From assembly GCF_000384215.1 (NCBI RefSeq), contig NZ_KB913032.1, forward strand, positions 459,021-523,020: a DNA stretch of 64,000 nt, written 5' to 3'. The notes beneath the pieces were generated by a model. That model was not told where the DNA came from and searched no databases. It saw only the letters and a program-made list of their open reading frames with translations. Position 1 is the stretch's first letter; the number at the start of each line of letters is the position of its first letter. The translations under genes and the position numbers were made by a program. Positions 16,901 through 27,361 of this stretch are shown piece after piece. This DNA is from Amycolatopsis alba DSM 44262. Its GTDB lineage: Bacteria; Actinomycetota; Actinomycetes; Mycobacteriales; Pseudonocardiaceae.

Positions 16901-17593
16901 GTGGACGAGGTGAAAAGCCTGGTTTCGGCGGTTCGCAACGGTTTGGCCGCGCTGGCCGATCCGGCGAAGGCGCCGTCGATGCGGGCGTACATGAAGTCGG
17001 ACATGCCGTTCCTCGGTGTGGCGTCACCGCCCCGGTCCGCTTTGCTGAAACAGGTCTACGCCGGGCATTCACTAACCGATCGAGTGAGCTTTTCGACCGC
17101 CGTGCTCACCTTGTGGCGCGAGGCGGACTTCCGTGAAGAGCGCTACGCGGCGATCGCCCTTTCCGGGCACCGCGCCTACACCCGCTGGCAGGACAGCGAT
17201 CTGCTCGGCCTGTACGAGGAGATGATCGTGACGGGCGCGTGGTGGGACTATGTGGACGAAGTCGCCATCCGCCGGGTCGGGCCGATTCTGCGGGCGGAGC
17301 CGGAGACGGTGGGCCCGCTGATGCTGACCTGGGCCTACGACGAGGACAGGTGGCGTCGCCGCACGTCGGTCATCTGCCAGGTCGGCGCGAAGGGCGGAAC
17401 CGACACCGACCTGCTCACCCGTGCCGTCGAGGCGAACATCGACGACAAGGACTTCTTCCTGCGCAAGGGGATCGGCTGGGCGCTGCGCGAGTACGCGAAG
17501 ACCGAGCCGGACTGGGTGCGCGCGTTCGTCACGGCGCATCCGGCACTGTCCCCGCTGTCCAGAAAGGAGGCGCTCAAGCACCTGGGAGGTTGA
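16901..17593 (+). CDS. DNA alkylation repair protein (AlkD-like)
   Basis: HEAT-like-repeat DNA glycosylase family that excises bulky or positively charged alkylated bases. The 230-residue product shows the family features: MKSDMPFLGVASPPRSALLK near residue 30, REERYAAIALSGH, the aromatic WWDYVDEVA stretch near 110 holding the catalytic Asp, and the RRTSVICQVG and FLRKGIGWALREYAK helices. The GTG start follows AAAGGAG by 8 nt. It converges with the large TPR protein and the two coding regions overlap by 20 bp. Confidence 0.93.
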   Translation: MDEVKSLVSAVRNGLAALADPAKAPSMRAYMKSDMPFLGVASPPRSALLKQVYAGHSLTDRVSFSTAVLTLWREADFREERYAAIALSGHRAYTRWQDSDLLGLYEEMIVTGAWWDYVDEVAIRRVGPILRAEPETVGPLMLTWAYDEDRWRRRTSVICQVGAKGGTDTDLLTRAVEANIDDKDFFLRKGIGWALREYAKTEPDWVRAFVTAHPALSPLSRKEALKHLGG

Positions 17594-20500
17594 GCACCGG
17601 CCTCGGGACGAGCGCGAGGAACTCGTCGATCACCTCACCGAGCCCCGGCAGCAGGTCGCGCGTCTCCGTCAGGTCGTGAATGAGGTCCAACCGAGCCTCC
17701 CGAGGCGGCCCTTTTTCGAGCACTGCCGTGAGATCGTCCCTCGCTTCGGCGTCGCGACCGAGGGCGAGCAGGTAGAAGAGCGGCTGGACCTGGTCGTCCC
17801 AGTCCGCGGAGCCTGCCGCGGCACGGGTGACGGCTTCCTCGAGGCTTTCGGTGAGCACCCGGCGGGCTTCCTCTGTCCTTCCGGTCTTCAGCCACGCCAA
17901 AGCCAGGAGGTTGCGGGCCCATAAAGACTCCGGCGCGAGCGGGCCCAGGACTTCCATCGCTTCGCCGGTCTCACCCCCGTACAGCAAGGCCTCCCCGAGC
18001 TTTTCGCGAAAGTCGATGTCCTCCGGGAACGAGGCGACCAGTTCACGCAGCTCGCGGCAGGCTTCCCCGTGCTCGCCCGCCCGGCGGTGGATCTCCGCGC
18101 GCAGGGCTCGGCCGCTTTCGTCATGACCGGCGGCCAGTGCGTCGTCCACGTCGGACAGAGCACCTTCGAGGTCACCGAAGAGAAGGCGATGCTCGGCACG
18201 CCGATGACAGGCGTATCCGCCGTCCTGTCCGAGGCGGACTCCCTCGTCCAGAGCGGCCCGCGCCTCCTCGTGCCGGTCAAGGCCCGTGAGGATGTCGCCT
18301 CGGGTGGTGTGGAAGAAGGCCGCCTCCGGATTCGCCGCCACCGCGACGTCGATGTCGGCGAGGGCCGCCGGATGATCACCGGACCGCTGGTGGGTCATCG
18401 CGCGCCAGGTGTGTGCCCACCCGTTGCCGGGGTCGAGTTCGATCGCGCGGCTGAACGAGCTCAGCGCCGCGCTGTACTGCTTCAGCCTGCGGAGCGTCAT
18501 TCCTCGCTGCAGGTGATTCTCGGCGTCGTCGGGAGCCAGGTCGATGGCGCGTTCGAAGTCGGCGAGCGCCGCCGGGAGATCACCCAGGTCTTCGTACGCC
18601 CGGCCACGCATGTAGTACGCCCACTCGTACTCCGGGTCCATCCGGAGCGCGGTGGTGAAACCGTCGATGGCGAGCCGGTTCCGCTCGCCGCGCCGGTGGA
18701 ACCCCGCCCGGATCGCGTGGACGTTGGCGCTTCCGGGGTCCGCCGTCACGATCGCGTCGTAGGCCGCCGACGCGGCTTCGTCTCCGTTCCGTTCGAGGAA
18801 CGACGCGAGTTCGTTCAGGTAGAACAGGTCCTGAGGGCTGAGCGCGACGGCCGCGCGATGACCGGCGAGCGCCTCGTCCTTCTTTCCCTGCCCGGCGAGC
18901 AGCGTCGCCCGGTAATAGACGGCCCAGGCGGAGTCGGGGTCGAGCCGGATCGCGATGTCGATCTCGTCGATCGCTTTCCGGATGTCACCGCGTTTGAAGT
19001 ACACCTCGCTCCGGATGGGGTAGGCCCATTTGTGGTCGGGCTGGAGACGGATGGCCTCGTCGAGGTCGGCCATCGCACCGTCGAGGTCGCCGAGTTCGGC
19101 GCGGGCGGAACCGCGCCCACGCCACGAGAAGGCGTAGGTGGGGTCGAGTTCGATCGCCCGGTCCAGATCCGACAGCGCCCGTTCCCACTCGCCTTCGTCG
19201 AGGAACCTATTGCCCCGGTCGCTCCAGACGTACGGGTCCGCCGGGTTCAGATCGAGAGCCCGGTCGTAGTCCCGTTTCGCCGCCTCGTTGTCATCCTGGC
19301 CCTCGTGAGCCCACGCGCGCCGCCGGAGCACCGTCGAAAGCCGGGCCGCGTCAAGTTCTCCCGCGCTGGAGAGCAGGTCGAGCACCTGGATCTCACTCGG
19401 GCTGTCCCCGTCGCCGACCGCGGCGGCCAGGCGTCGCGCCCAGTCCAGGACCGCGGGCGCGTCCGCGTCGACGCCGGCCTGCTCCATCATGCGCGCCCAG
19501 ACGCGAGCGGAAGCCGTTCCGGTGGTGATCATCTCCGCGGCGCCGAGCAACGCGTCCGGCAGCGCGTCGGCCGGGTCTCCGCACAGCCGGTGGTAGACCT
19601 GTTCGAGCTTCCTTCGCTGCCAGCGTTCGTCGTTCCAGGCGTCGCGATGACGGCTGAGACCGAGTTCGTCGCACCGGTCTTGGTAGTACTCGCCGAGCCT
19701 GCGGTGGCGTTCGGCGAACTCGGCGGGCGAAGTGCCGCGCTCCAGCCGCACCATCGGACCGCGGACCACCGGGTGGTACCGCACCGGAAGCTCGCGGCGC
19801 CCGACGAACGGCAGCTCCCGCAACCAGCGAAAGATCTCCCCTGCGGTTTCCTTCCCGATCAGCACGCCGATGACATCCTCGTCGAGGACACGGGGCAGCG
19901 ACGCCGTGGCGGCGATCTTCTGCCTGTCCTTTTCGGGAACCCAGTGCAGGAACCGCTTGACCGCGTCGTCGCTGGGATCGAGAACGGCGTCCGCTTCGGT
20001 GGGATTCCCTTCGGCCAGCATGGCGACCAGGACGGGCAGGCCGTCGCTCAGCCGCAGCACGATCTCGATCACCTCTTCCTGGGTGATCCCGCGTTCGGCG
20101 AGCAAACGGCGTGCTTCCGGCTCGGTGAACGGCCTGAGTTCGATCTCGCGCGTCAGCGGCGCGTACCGGTTCCACTTCGCGCCGTCCAGCGGGAACTGGC
20201 CCGCGACGGTGAGCACCAGGTTCTGCGGCAGGTCGCCGTACAGCCCGCCGAGAAGGTCGAGCAGCCACGTCTCCAGTACCGGGGACGTGCGTTCGAAGGT
20301 GTCGAAGAACAGCGCGATCTGCCGGGTTTCCGGAAGGCGCCAGAGATCCTCGACGAACGGTTTGGTCAGTTCCTCCGCCGGTTCCAGGAGCAGCTGGACG
20401 TCGGCCTTCCGCTTGAACTTCGCCGCGAGGTAGACCTGGAGCTGCTCCAGCTGTTTCGCCGTCGCGTCCGCGTCGATCGCGTCGGCGGCGATGCTGCCGC

Positions 20501-20957
20501 CGGGAAGGGTCTTCGCCATCCCGAGACCGGCTTTGACCACGGTCTTCGTCACGAGCGCGCGACCGGCCGCCGGAGCCTGCGGATCGCTGTGGAGACGTTC
20601 CCTCGCCTTGAGGTAGAACTCGTAGCGCTTCTCGAACCGGCGCATCTCGTGCCCGCTGCGAGCGAGGTCCTTCGCCAGTTTGACCAGTGTGGCGGGCAGG
20701 TCCTGCTGCCGGTCGTCCGCGAACCCGACGGCGGCGCGGGTCTCCTCGGCGATACCGCGAAGCTGGTCGAGAAGGAAGGACTTGCCGACCCCCGCCAGAC
20801 CATGCACCGAGAACAGGTACCGGCGGCGGCGATCGCTCCCCGGCAACCCCAGATTGACCCGGAAGTCCTCACGTTCCCCGACCCGGCCGACGAAACCGTC
20901 GCTCAGCAGGGCACGGGTGATGTCTTGGATGCTGGACCGACCATCTGGACGTGACAC
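17574..20957 (-). CDS. STAND-like P-loop NTPase with C-terminal TPR array
   Basis: A 1127-residue cytoplasmic protein. The Walker A motif is GLAGVGKSFLL (residues 53-63) and a Walker B-like strand IALFFDTFE lies near 215; an NTPase/winged-helix region extends to about 430. From about 540 to 1100 there are many tandem TPR units, for example NPADPYVWSDRGNRFLDEGE, DPTYAFSWRGRGSARAELGD and DPEYEWAYYMRGRAYEDLGD. The design, NTPase switch plus superhelical repeat platform, is that of signal-transducing STAND proteins, but no effector domain is visible at the N-terminus. GTG start with GAGG 4 nt upstream. The 3' end overlaps alkD. Function unknown; regulation or phage sensing are both possible. Confidence 0.8.
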   Translation of the reverse strand: MSRPDGRSSIQDITRALLSDGFVGRVGEREDFRVNLGLPGSDRRRRYLFSVHGLAGVGKSFLLDQLRGIAEETRAAVGFADDRQQDLPATLVKLAKDLARSGHEMRRFEKRYEFYLKARERLHSDPQAPAAGRALVTKTVVKAGLGMAKTLPGGSIAADAIDADATAKQLEQLQVYLAAKFKRKADVQLLLEPAEELTKPFVEDLWRLPETRQIALFFDTFERTSPVLETWLLDLLGGLYGDLPQNLVLTVAGQFPLDGAKWNRYAPLTREIELRPFTEPEARRLLAERGITQEEVIEIVLRLSDGLPVLVAMLAEGNPTEADAVLDPSDDAVKRFLHWVPEKDRQKIAATASLPRVLDEDVIGVLIGKETAGEIFRWLRELPFVGRRELPVRYHPVVRGPMVRLERGTSPAEFAERHRRLGEYYQDRCDELGLSRHRDAWNDERWQRRKLEQVYHRLCGDPADALPDALLGAAEMITTGTASARVWARMMEQAGVDADAPAVLDWARRLAAAVGDGDSPSEIQVLDLLSSAGELDAARLSTVLRRRAWAHEGQDDNEAAKRDYDRALDLNPADPYVWSDRGNRFLDEGEWERALSDLDRAIELDPTYAFSWRGRGSARAELGDLDGAMADLDEAIRLQPDHKWAYPIRSEVYFKRGDIRKAIDEIDIAIRLDPDSAWAVYYRATLLAGQGKKDEALAGHRAAVALSPQDLFYLNELASFLERNGDEAASAAYDAIVTADPGSANVHAIRAGFHRRGERNRLAIDGFTTALRMDPEYEWAYYMRGRAYEDLGDLPAALADFERAIDLAPDDAENHLQRGMTLRRLKQYSAALSSFSRAIELDPGNGWAHTWRAMTHQRSGDHPAALADIDVAVAANPEAAFFHTTRGDILTGLDRHEEARAALDEGVRLGQDGGYACHRRAEHRLLFGDLEGALSDVDDALAAGHDESGRALRAEIHRRAGEHGEACRELRELVASFPEDIDFREKLGEALLYGGETGEAMEVLGPLAPESLWARNLLALAWLKTGRTEEARRVLTESLEEAVTRAAAGSADWDDQVQPLFYLLALGRDAEARDDLTAVLEKGPPREARLDLIHDLTETRDLLPGLGEVIDEFLALVPRPVLNLPGA

Positions 20958-20983
20958 AAGGCCTCACTTTGCCACATCCCGCG

Positions 20984-21038
20984 GCGCGTGAAGGCCCTCT
21001 TCCCTCAGCTCAGCCGAGGGAAGAGGGCCTTCACGCGC
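20984..21038. terminator. dispersed hairpin, family A copy
   Basis: Perfect 23-bp stem beginning GCGCGTGAAGGCCCTCTTCC (arms 20984-21006 and 21016-21038) with a 9-nt loop, 9 bp after the pheT stop codon. It is a likely terminator for pheT and separates it from the downstream STAND gene on the same strand. Confidence 0.8.
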
Positions 21039-21047
21039 TGATCGGTG

Positions 21048-23618
21048 TCAGGCTCGCAGGCTGGCGCCGAAGCGCTCACCGGCGAGAGCGACGGCGGCGT
21101 CGCGAGCCTTGGTGGCCTCGTCGACGGTCAGCGTGCGGTCCGCGGCACGGAACCGCAGCTTGTACGCCACCGAACGCTTGCCCTCGCCCAGCTGTTCACC
21201 CTGGTAGGAGTCGAACAGCGTGATGTCCTCGAGCAGCTCGCCCGCACCTTCGCGCAGCGCCTCGGCCAAGTCCGCCGACGGCACGCCGTCCTCGGCGACG
21301 AGGGCGACGTCGAGCAGCACCGGCGGGTACGCCGAGATCCGCGGCGCCGGACGGCTGTCCGGGATCGGGATCGCGTCCAGGTCGAGTTCCATCGCGACGG
21401 TGCGCGGCGGCAGCCCGAGCGCCTCGACGACCTTCGGGTGCAGCTCGCCGGCGTAACCGACGGGCCACTGCCCCACCCGCAGCTGCGCGCAGCGGCCGGG
21501 GTGCCACGGCGGCTGGTCCGCCGCGGCCGTGGTCAGCTCGACACCGGCGGCCTGCGCCACCAGCCGTGCGGCCTGCACCGCGTCGGCCCAGTTCGCCTGC
21601 TCGCCCTCGCCCCACCAGCCCGCGCGGCCACGCTGGCCCGCGAGCACGACGGCGACGTGCAGCGGCTGCGGCGGGACGGCCGCTTCGAGGACCGCGAGCT
21701 CCTCGTCGGTCGGGCGCCGGTCCACCCCGAGCGAAGGCATCGGGATCGGGTTCGACCCCGGCAGCACGACCTGTCCGATGTGGAACAGCGAAACATCCTT
21801 GAAGCCACGGGAAATGTTGCGCTGCAGGATCTCCAGCAGCCCCGGCAGCAAGGTGCTCGCCATCCGGTCCTTGTCCGCTTCCAGCGGGTTGCGGACCCGG
21901 ACGGTGCGGCGGCGGACGTCGTCCTCGGGCAGCCCGAACGCATCCCAGACCGAGCCCGAGATGAACGGGAAGGGCAGTACCTCGACGTAACCGTTCTCCG
22001 CCAGCGCACGCGCGACCGAACGACGGCGGCGCTGCTCGTCGGTGAGACCACGGCCTGCCGGGGCGTCGGGCAGCACCGAGGGGATGCTGTCGTAGCCCTC
22101 CAGCCGGAGTACCTCCTCGACCAGGTCCGCGGGCTGCACCAGGTCACCGCGCCAGCTCGGCGGGACCGCGGTCACCAGCGCGGTGCCGTCCTCGGAGGTG
22201 CCCACGTTGACCTTGCAGCCGATCTGCGAGAGCCGTTTGACCGTGACACCGCGCTCGTAGCGCACCCCGGCCACGTGGTCGGGGAGGCTGATCGGCATGG
22301 TGACCGGCTGGTTCGGCCCGACGCCGCCCTCGTCGGTGCGGCCGGGCAGGATCGAGCCTTCGCCGTACTGACGCAGCAGACGGGCGGCGAGCTCGACGGC
22401 CGCCGCGCACAGCTGCGGGTCGGTGTAGCGCTCGAACCGCTTGGCCGCCTCGGAGAACAGCTTGTGACGGCGGGCCGTCCGGCTGATCGACGACGGATCC
22501 CAGTGCGCCGCTTCGAGCAGCACGTCGGTGCTCTCCGGCGTGATCTCGGTCGACGCGCCACCCATCGTGCCCGCCAGCGAGATGACCCCGCTGTCGTCGG
22601 CGATGATCACGTCGTCGGTGTCGAGCGTGCGCTCGACATCGTCCAAAGTGGTCAGTTTCTCGCCCGGCTTCGCCTTGCGCACCACCAGATCGCCCTTGAC
22701 CGAACCGGTCGCGAACGCGTGCAGCGGATGTCCGAGCTCGAGCATGACGTAGTTGGTCACGTCGACCGCGAGCGAGATCGACCGGATCCCCGCCAGCATC
22801 AGGCGACGGCGCATCCACCACGGCGTCGGCGCCGTCGCGTCGAGGTTCTTCACCCGGCGCAGGACGAACCGCTTGCAGCCCTCGGTGTCTTCGAGGCGCA
22901 CCGGCCAGGCGTCGCTCTCGGCCTCGGGGACCTCGATGGACGCCGGGTCGCCGAACGGGACGTCGAGCGCGTTGGACAGCTCGCGGGCCAGGCCGCAGAC
23001 CGACAGGGTGTACCCGCGGTCCGGGGTCGGTGTCACCTCGAGGACGGTGTCGTCGAGCTCGAGCAGCTTGTTCGCGTCCTCACCGGGGCTGGCGGTGCTC
23101 GGCGGCAGCACCAGGATGCCGGAGTGGTCGTCCCCGATGCCGAGTTCGCGCGCGGAGCAGATCATGCCGTCGCTGAGCCGGCCGTAGGTCTTGCGCGAAC
23201 CGATCTCGAAACCGCCGGGCAGCACCGTGCCGGGCAGCGCGACGACGACCAGGTCGCCCTCGGCGAAGTTCGTGGCACCGCAGATGATCCCGCGGGTCCT
23301 GATGCCCGCGGGGCCGTCGTCTTCGAACGGGCCTTCGTCGTCGTCCTCGTCGTCGTCGAGGTTCTCGTCCGGCTTGTCGGCTTCGGCGTCTTCAGACTCG
23401 CCGACGTCGACACGGCAGAAGCGGACCGGCTTCTTGAACTCGGTGAGCTCCTCGATCTCGGCGACCCTGCCGACCACGAGCGGGCCCGTGACCGGTTCGA
23501 GCTTCCGGACGTCGTCGACCTCGATGCCGATGCGCACGAAGGCATCGGCCAGATCCTGGGCCGTGACCTCCTCGTCGACGTCGAGGTGTTCGGTCAGCCA
23601 GCTGGCTGGGACCTTCAC
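21048..23618 (-). CDS. pheT: phenylalanine--tRNA ligase beta subunit
   Basis: Large subunit of the alpha2-beta2 PheRS, contributing tRNA binding and editing. It starts KVPASWLTEHL, then has an EMAP-II-like tRNA-binding domain (about 40-180), B3/B4 editing domain (about 240-420), B5 domain (TMPISLPDH onward) and a C-terminal FDX-ACB domain ending LTVDEATKARDAAVALAGERFGA. The 856 residues are a little longer than usual because of a strongly acidic insertion (residues about 73-104, including DDDEDDDEGPFEDD) inside the tRNA-binding domain. The GTG start directly follows the pheS stop. Confidence 0.97.
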   Translation of the reverse strand: MKVPASWLTEHLDVDEEVTAQDLADAFVRIGIEVDDVRKLEPVTGPLVVGRVAEIEELTEFKKPVRFCRVDVGESEDAEADKPDENLDDDEDDDEGPFEDDGPAGIRTRGIICGATNFAEGDLVVVALPGTVLPGGFEIGSRKTYGRLSDGMICSARELGIGDDHSGILVLPPSTASPGEDANKLLELDDTVLEVTPTPDRGYTLSVCGLARELSNALDVPFGDPASIEVPEAESDAWPVRLEDTEGCKRFVLRRVKNLDATAPTPWWMRRRLMLAGIRSISLAVDVTNYVMLELGHPLHAFATGSVKGDLVVRKAKPGEKLTTLDDVERTLDTDDVIIADDSGVISLAGTMGGASTEITPESTDVLLEAAHWDPSSISRTARRHKLFSEAAKRFERYTDPQLCAAAVELAARLLRQYGEGSILPGRTDEGGVGPNQPVTMPISLPDHVAGVRYERGVTVKRLSQIGCKVNVGTSEDGTALVTAVPPSWRGDLVQPADLVEEVLRLEGYDSIPSVLPDAPAGRGLTDEQRRRRSVARALAENGYVEVLPFPFISGSVWDAFGLPEDDVRRRTVRVRNPLEADKDRMASTLLPGLLEILQRNISRGFKDVSLFHIGQVVLPGSNPIPMPSLGVDRRPTDEELAVLEAAVPPQPLHVAVVLAGQRGRAGWWGEGEQANWADAVQAARLVAQAAGVELTTAAADQPPWHPGRCAQLRVGQWPVGYAGELHPKVVEALGLPPRTVAMELDLDAIPIPDSRPAPRISAYPPVLLDVALVAEDGVPSADLAEALREGAGELLEDITLFDSYQGEQLGEGKRSVAYKLRFRAADRTLTVDEATKARDAAVALAGERFGASLRA

Positions 23619-24737
<1,119 letters not shown>

Positions 24738-24958
24738 TTAGCAGCTTCTGAATTCTATGGGACAGCGAACGGCGCCCACCGATCACCCTCGGGCTGGGCA
24801 CACCGTCGGTCAGGAGTGCGAAAAACGCGCTCTACGCCGTAAACAAGGTGCTGGAACGAACAGTGCGTTCCATGAGAACTCCCTTGGCGTCGTGGTGCGA
24901 ACGGCGTCGTGCCCGCGACTCTACGTGGCCGCGGGCGACGAAGCCATCGGATTCCGGC

Positions 24959-25789
24959 TCAGCGCCCGGCGAAGGCGCCCTCGAAGTCCACCTTGCCGAA
25001 CTCGTCGGGAACGACGCCGTCTGCGGCGTAGCGGTACAAGGCGGTCTGGTAGATCCCCGACAACGTCGTGCAGAGGATGGAGACCAAGAACGCCCACACG
25101 AGTGAAATCCCGAGGGCGACGAAGATCGTGATGGTGCCACCGAGCAGGAAACCGGCGCCCAGGAAGACGGCGAACCCGGCCAGCGACAGCAGGACACCGA
25201 CCAGCCCGATGCCGAGCCGCCCGGCCGCCTGCTCGCCCCAGGTCCGCTTGAGCAGCTCCGCCGAGCGCTTGGCCCCGTGCCGGACGCCCGCGTCCTCGAT
25301 CATCATGACCGGCAGGACCAGGTACGTGATCAGGTTCCAGGCGGCCCCGGCCAGCCTGCCGACGAGGAGGCCGATGAACCCGAACCGCTGCTCGATCTCC
25401 CGGAGGATCAAGGTGACCGTCGCCGTCACCACCGACCAGCCCAGCAGGGGCAGCCAGCGGCGTCCGGCCTCGGCCAGCCCGGCGGCCACGCGGGGGTCGT
25501 CACCGCGCAGCGCGACGTCGGCCTGCGAGATGAGCGCGGCGTTGAAGAACACCGTGACGAACGCGGCCGCGAGGTAGAACAGGCCGATCATCACGTACGA
25601 ACCGGGCGTCAGCCGGGAATGGTCGGCGATCTCGGTGTGGGAGATCCAGTAACCCGACCCGAGGAACACGGCCGCGACCAGCAGGCCTGCGACGGCGGCG
25701 AGCACCGGGAAGACCGCGAGTTCCTTACGGGACCGCAGAACTCGCCAAGAAGCACCGAACAAGGCAAAGGAACGGGCGATACGCCCCAT
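24959..25789 (-). CDS. multi-pass membrane protein (DUF6159-like)
   Basis: 276 residues with about six hydrophobic segments, for example AVFPVLAAVAGLLVAAVFL (about 27-46), SYVMIGLFYLAAAFVTVFFN, LLGWSVVTATVTLIL, and FAVFLGAGFLLGGTITIFVA near the end. The amphipathic N-terminus SFALFGASWRVLR and the pattern of helices recall actinobacterial membrane proteins of unknown function grouped as DUF6159; that name is from memory. It precedes pheS on the same strand after 275 bp that contain nothing further I can identify. Function unknown. Confidence 0.75.
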   Translation of the reverse strand: MGRIARSFALFGASWRVLRSRKELAVFPVLAAVAGLLVAAVFLGSGYWISHTEIADHSRLTPGSYVMIGLFYLAAAFVTVFFNAALISQADVALRGDDPRVAAGLAEAGRRWLPLLGWSVVTATVTLILREIEQRFGFIGLLVGRLAGAAWNLITYLVLPVMMIEDAGVRHGAKRSAELLKRTWGEQAAGRLGIGLVGVLLSLAGFAVFLGAGFLLGGTITIFVALGISLVWAFLVSILCTTLSGIYQTALYRYAADGVVPDEFGKVDFEGAFAGR

Positions 25790-25829
25790 GATTCCCCCAG
25801 TGAATCAACGGAAATGGTGAAGCGGCAGC

Positions 25830-26660
25830 CTAGCGAGCCGCGCGCGACGCCATCGCGTTGGTGTACACGCAGATCGCGGCGGCCGTCGCGAGGTTCAGGC
25901 TCTCCGCCCGGCCGTACATCGGGATCTTGACCGCGAGATCGACCGACTCCAGGACGTCGTGGCGCAATCCGTGCGCCTCGTTGCCGAACACCCAGGCGGT
26001 GGGCTCGTCGAACGTCACTTGATCGAGTTCGGTGTCGGCGTAGCCGTGCGCGCCGAAAGTGCGGAGCCCGGCGGCGGAGCAGGCCTTCAAGGCCGCGTCG
26101 ACGTCCCGGATCCGGGTGATGGCGGGGTGGAACAGGCTACCGGCGGCGGCGCGGACGCATTTGCCGTTGTGCGGGTCGACGCTGTCTCCCGCGAGGACGA
26201 CCGCGTCGGCGCCGGCGGCGTCCGCGACCCGGATCACGGTGCCCGCGTTTCCGGGGTCCGCGACGTCGACGAGGACGACGACGAGCTTGGCGCCCGGCTT
26301 GAGGACAGTCTCCTGTGGACGGTCGACGTGCGCGCAGACCGCGACGATGCCTTGCGGTGTCACGGTCTCGGACAGTCCGTCGGCGGCGCGGTCGGTGATC
26401 GGCGAGACCGGCACGCCCGCGTCGCGCGCGGCGACGAGCAGCCGCCCGTGCTGCGCGGCGGCGCGCTCGGTCACGAACAGCTCGTACACCTTGCCGCCGT
26501 CTTCGAGGGCGGCCTCGACGGCGTTCGCGCCCTCGGCGAGGAACCGGCCGGTCTTCTCCCGCTCGGCCCGGCGGGTGAGCTTGCGCGCAGCAACAACCCG
26601 AGGCGTCCGTTCGGTGAACGGAGCCGCCTCGGGTTGCGGAAGAGCGCTGTCGCCGGTCAG
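25830..26660 (-). CDS. TrmH/SpoU-family RNA 2'-O-methyltransferase, apparent CTG start
   Basis: SPOUT-fold methyltransferase, probably acting on 23S rRNA. Family motifs: [11 protein letters not shown] near residue 40 (substrate-binding domain), [19 protein letters not shown] (motif 1), [10 protein letters not shown] (motif 2) and [18 protein letters not shown] (motif 3) at the C-terminus, which holds the S-adenosylmethionine knot. No in-frame ATG, GTG or TTG exists between the rplT stop and conserved sequence. CTG at 26660, overlapping the rplT TGA and preceded by GAAGAGAAG, is the best start and gives 276 residues. A strong hairpin lies within codons 9-23. Confidence 0.88.
   Translation of the reverse strand: MTGDSALPQPEAAPFTERTPRVVAARKLTRRAEREKTGRFLAEGANAVEAALEDGGKVYELFVTERAAAQHGRLLVAARDAGVPVSPITDRAADGLSETVTPQGIVAVCAHVDRPQETVLKPGAKLVVVLVDVADPGNAGTVIRVADAAGADAVVLAGDSVDPHNGKCVRAAAGSLFHPAITRIRDVDAALKACSAAGLRTFGAHGYADTELDQVTFDEPTAWVFGNEAHGLRHDVLESVDLAVKIPMYGRAESLNLATAAAICVYTNAMASRAAR
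26594..26636 (-). terminator. hairpin inside the 5' end of the trmH-like gene
   Basis: Nested inverted repeat: 12-bp outer stem (CAACCCGAGGCG with CGCCTCGGGTTG), 2-nt bulge, 7-bp inner stem (TCCGTTC with GAACGGA), 3-nt loop. It begins about 20 bp after the rplT stop. On position it could terminate or attenuate the infC-rpmI-rplT transcript, limiting expression of the overlapping methyltransferase gene, or stabilise the mRNA end. Confidence 0.55.
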
Positions 26661-27034
26661 GCCGACTTCTTCTCTTCGGTGTTCACGTTCGCCTTGGCCA
26701 GCTCGGCCAGCGCGGTGAACGCGGCGGCGTCGTTGACGGCGAGGTCCGCGAGGATCTTGCGGTCGACCTCGACACCCGCGGCCTTGAGGCCCTGGATGAA
26801 CCGGTTGTAGGTCACGCCGTTGGCGCGGGCGGCCGCGTTGATGCGGGTGATCCACAGCTGGCGGAAGTCACCCTTGCGGGCACGGCGGTCCCGGTAGGCG
26901 TAGTTCAGCGAGTGAAGCGTCTGCTCCTTCGCCTTGCGGTACAGCCTCGAGCGCTGGCCGCGGTAGCCGCTGGCGAGCTCGAGAGTCGCGCGACGCTTCT
27001 TCTGGGCGTTGACAGCCCTCTTGACGCGTGCCAC
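26657..27034 (-). CDS. rplT: 50S ribosomal protein L20
   Basis: Primary 23S rRNA-binding protein of the large subunit. The 125-residue basic sequence begins [20 protein letters not shown], continues [21 protein letters not shown] and shows the conserved [14 protein letters not shown] and [14 protein letters not shown] ending (here [16 protein letters not shown]). Third gene of the infC-rpmI-rplT operon. In other bacteria L20 represses this operon by binding its mRNA; here a hairpin precedes rpmI. Confidence 0.98.
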   Translation of the reverse strand: MARVKRAVNAQKKRRATLELASGYRGQRSRLYRKAKEQTLHSLNYAYRDRRARKGDFRQLWITRINAAARANGVTYNRFIQGLKAAGVEVDRKILADLAVNDAAAFTALAELAKANVNTEEKKSA

Positions 27035-27096
27035 TGGTCCATCCTGTCGATCTGGGGGCGCGGCGAGCGCGCCCGTGGTTTACAAGTGCGGGGGTG

Positions 27097-27291
27097 TCAG
27101 CGGCCGAGAAGGCGCTTGACGCGGCCGACGTCGTTCTTGGCGATCTCGGTCGTGCCTTCGAGGCGACGGGTGAGCCTGTTGGACTTCTTCTCCATCAGGT
27201 GGCGGCGGCCGGCCTTCTGGCGGCGCAGCTTGCCCGAACCCGTGACGCGGACACGCTTGGACGTCCCGCTGTGCGTCTTCATCTTCGGCAT
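27097..27291 (-). CDS. rpmI: 50S ribosomal protein L35
   Basis: Small basic large-subunit protein of 64 residues: [20 protein letters not shown], then [19 protein letters not shown], the full family pattern. ATG 27291 follows GAGGACA by about 5 nt. It lies between infC and rplT with gaps of 70 and 62 bp, the first holding a perfect hairpin. Confidence 0.98.
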   Translation of the reverse strand: MPKMKTHSGTSKRVRVTGSGKLRRQKAGRRHLMEKKSNRLTRRLEGTTEIAKNDVGRVKRLLGR

Positions 27292-27312
27292 TACGTTGTC
27301 CTCTTTCGTGCG

Positions 27313-27342
27313 GCGGCACACCGGGGTGCTCCGGTGTGCCGC
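27313..27342 (-). promoter_or_regulatory. hairpin between infC and rpmI
   Basis: Perfect 12-bp stem GCGGCACACCGG (27313-27324) and CCGGTGTGCCGC (27331-27342) with a 6-nt loop, 21 bp upstream of the rpmI start. No T-run follows. It may be a processing site or a target of L20 feedback, which acts near this point in other bacteria; this is inference. Confidence 0.45.
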
Positions 27343-27361
27343 TGACATGTGCTGGTCGGCG

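Noticed and set aside
18069..20954. 961-codon open frame on the plus strand
   Set aside because: It is the exact antisense shadow of the TPR NTPase gene; its translation is arginine/valine/glycine-rich with no family motifs, and high-GC codon bias keeps the antisense frame open.
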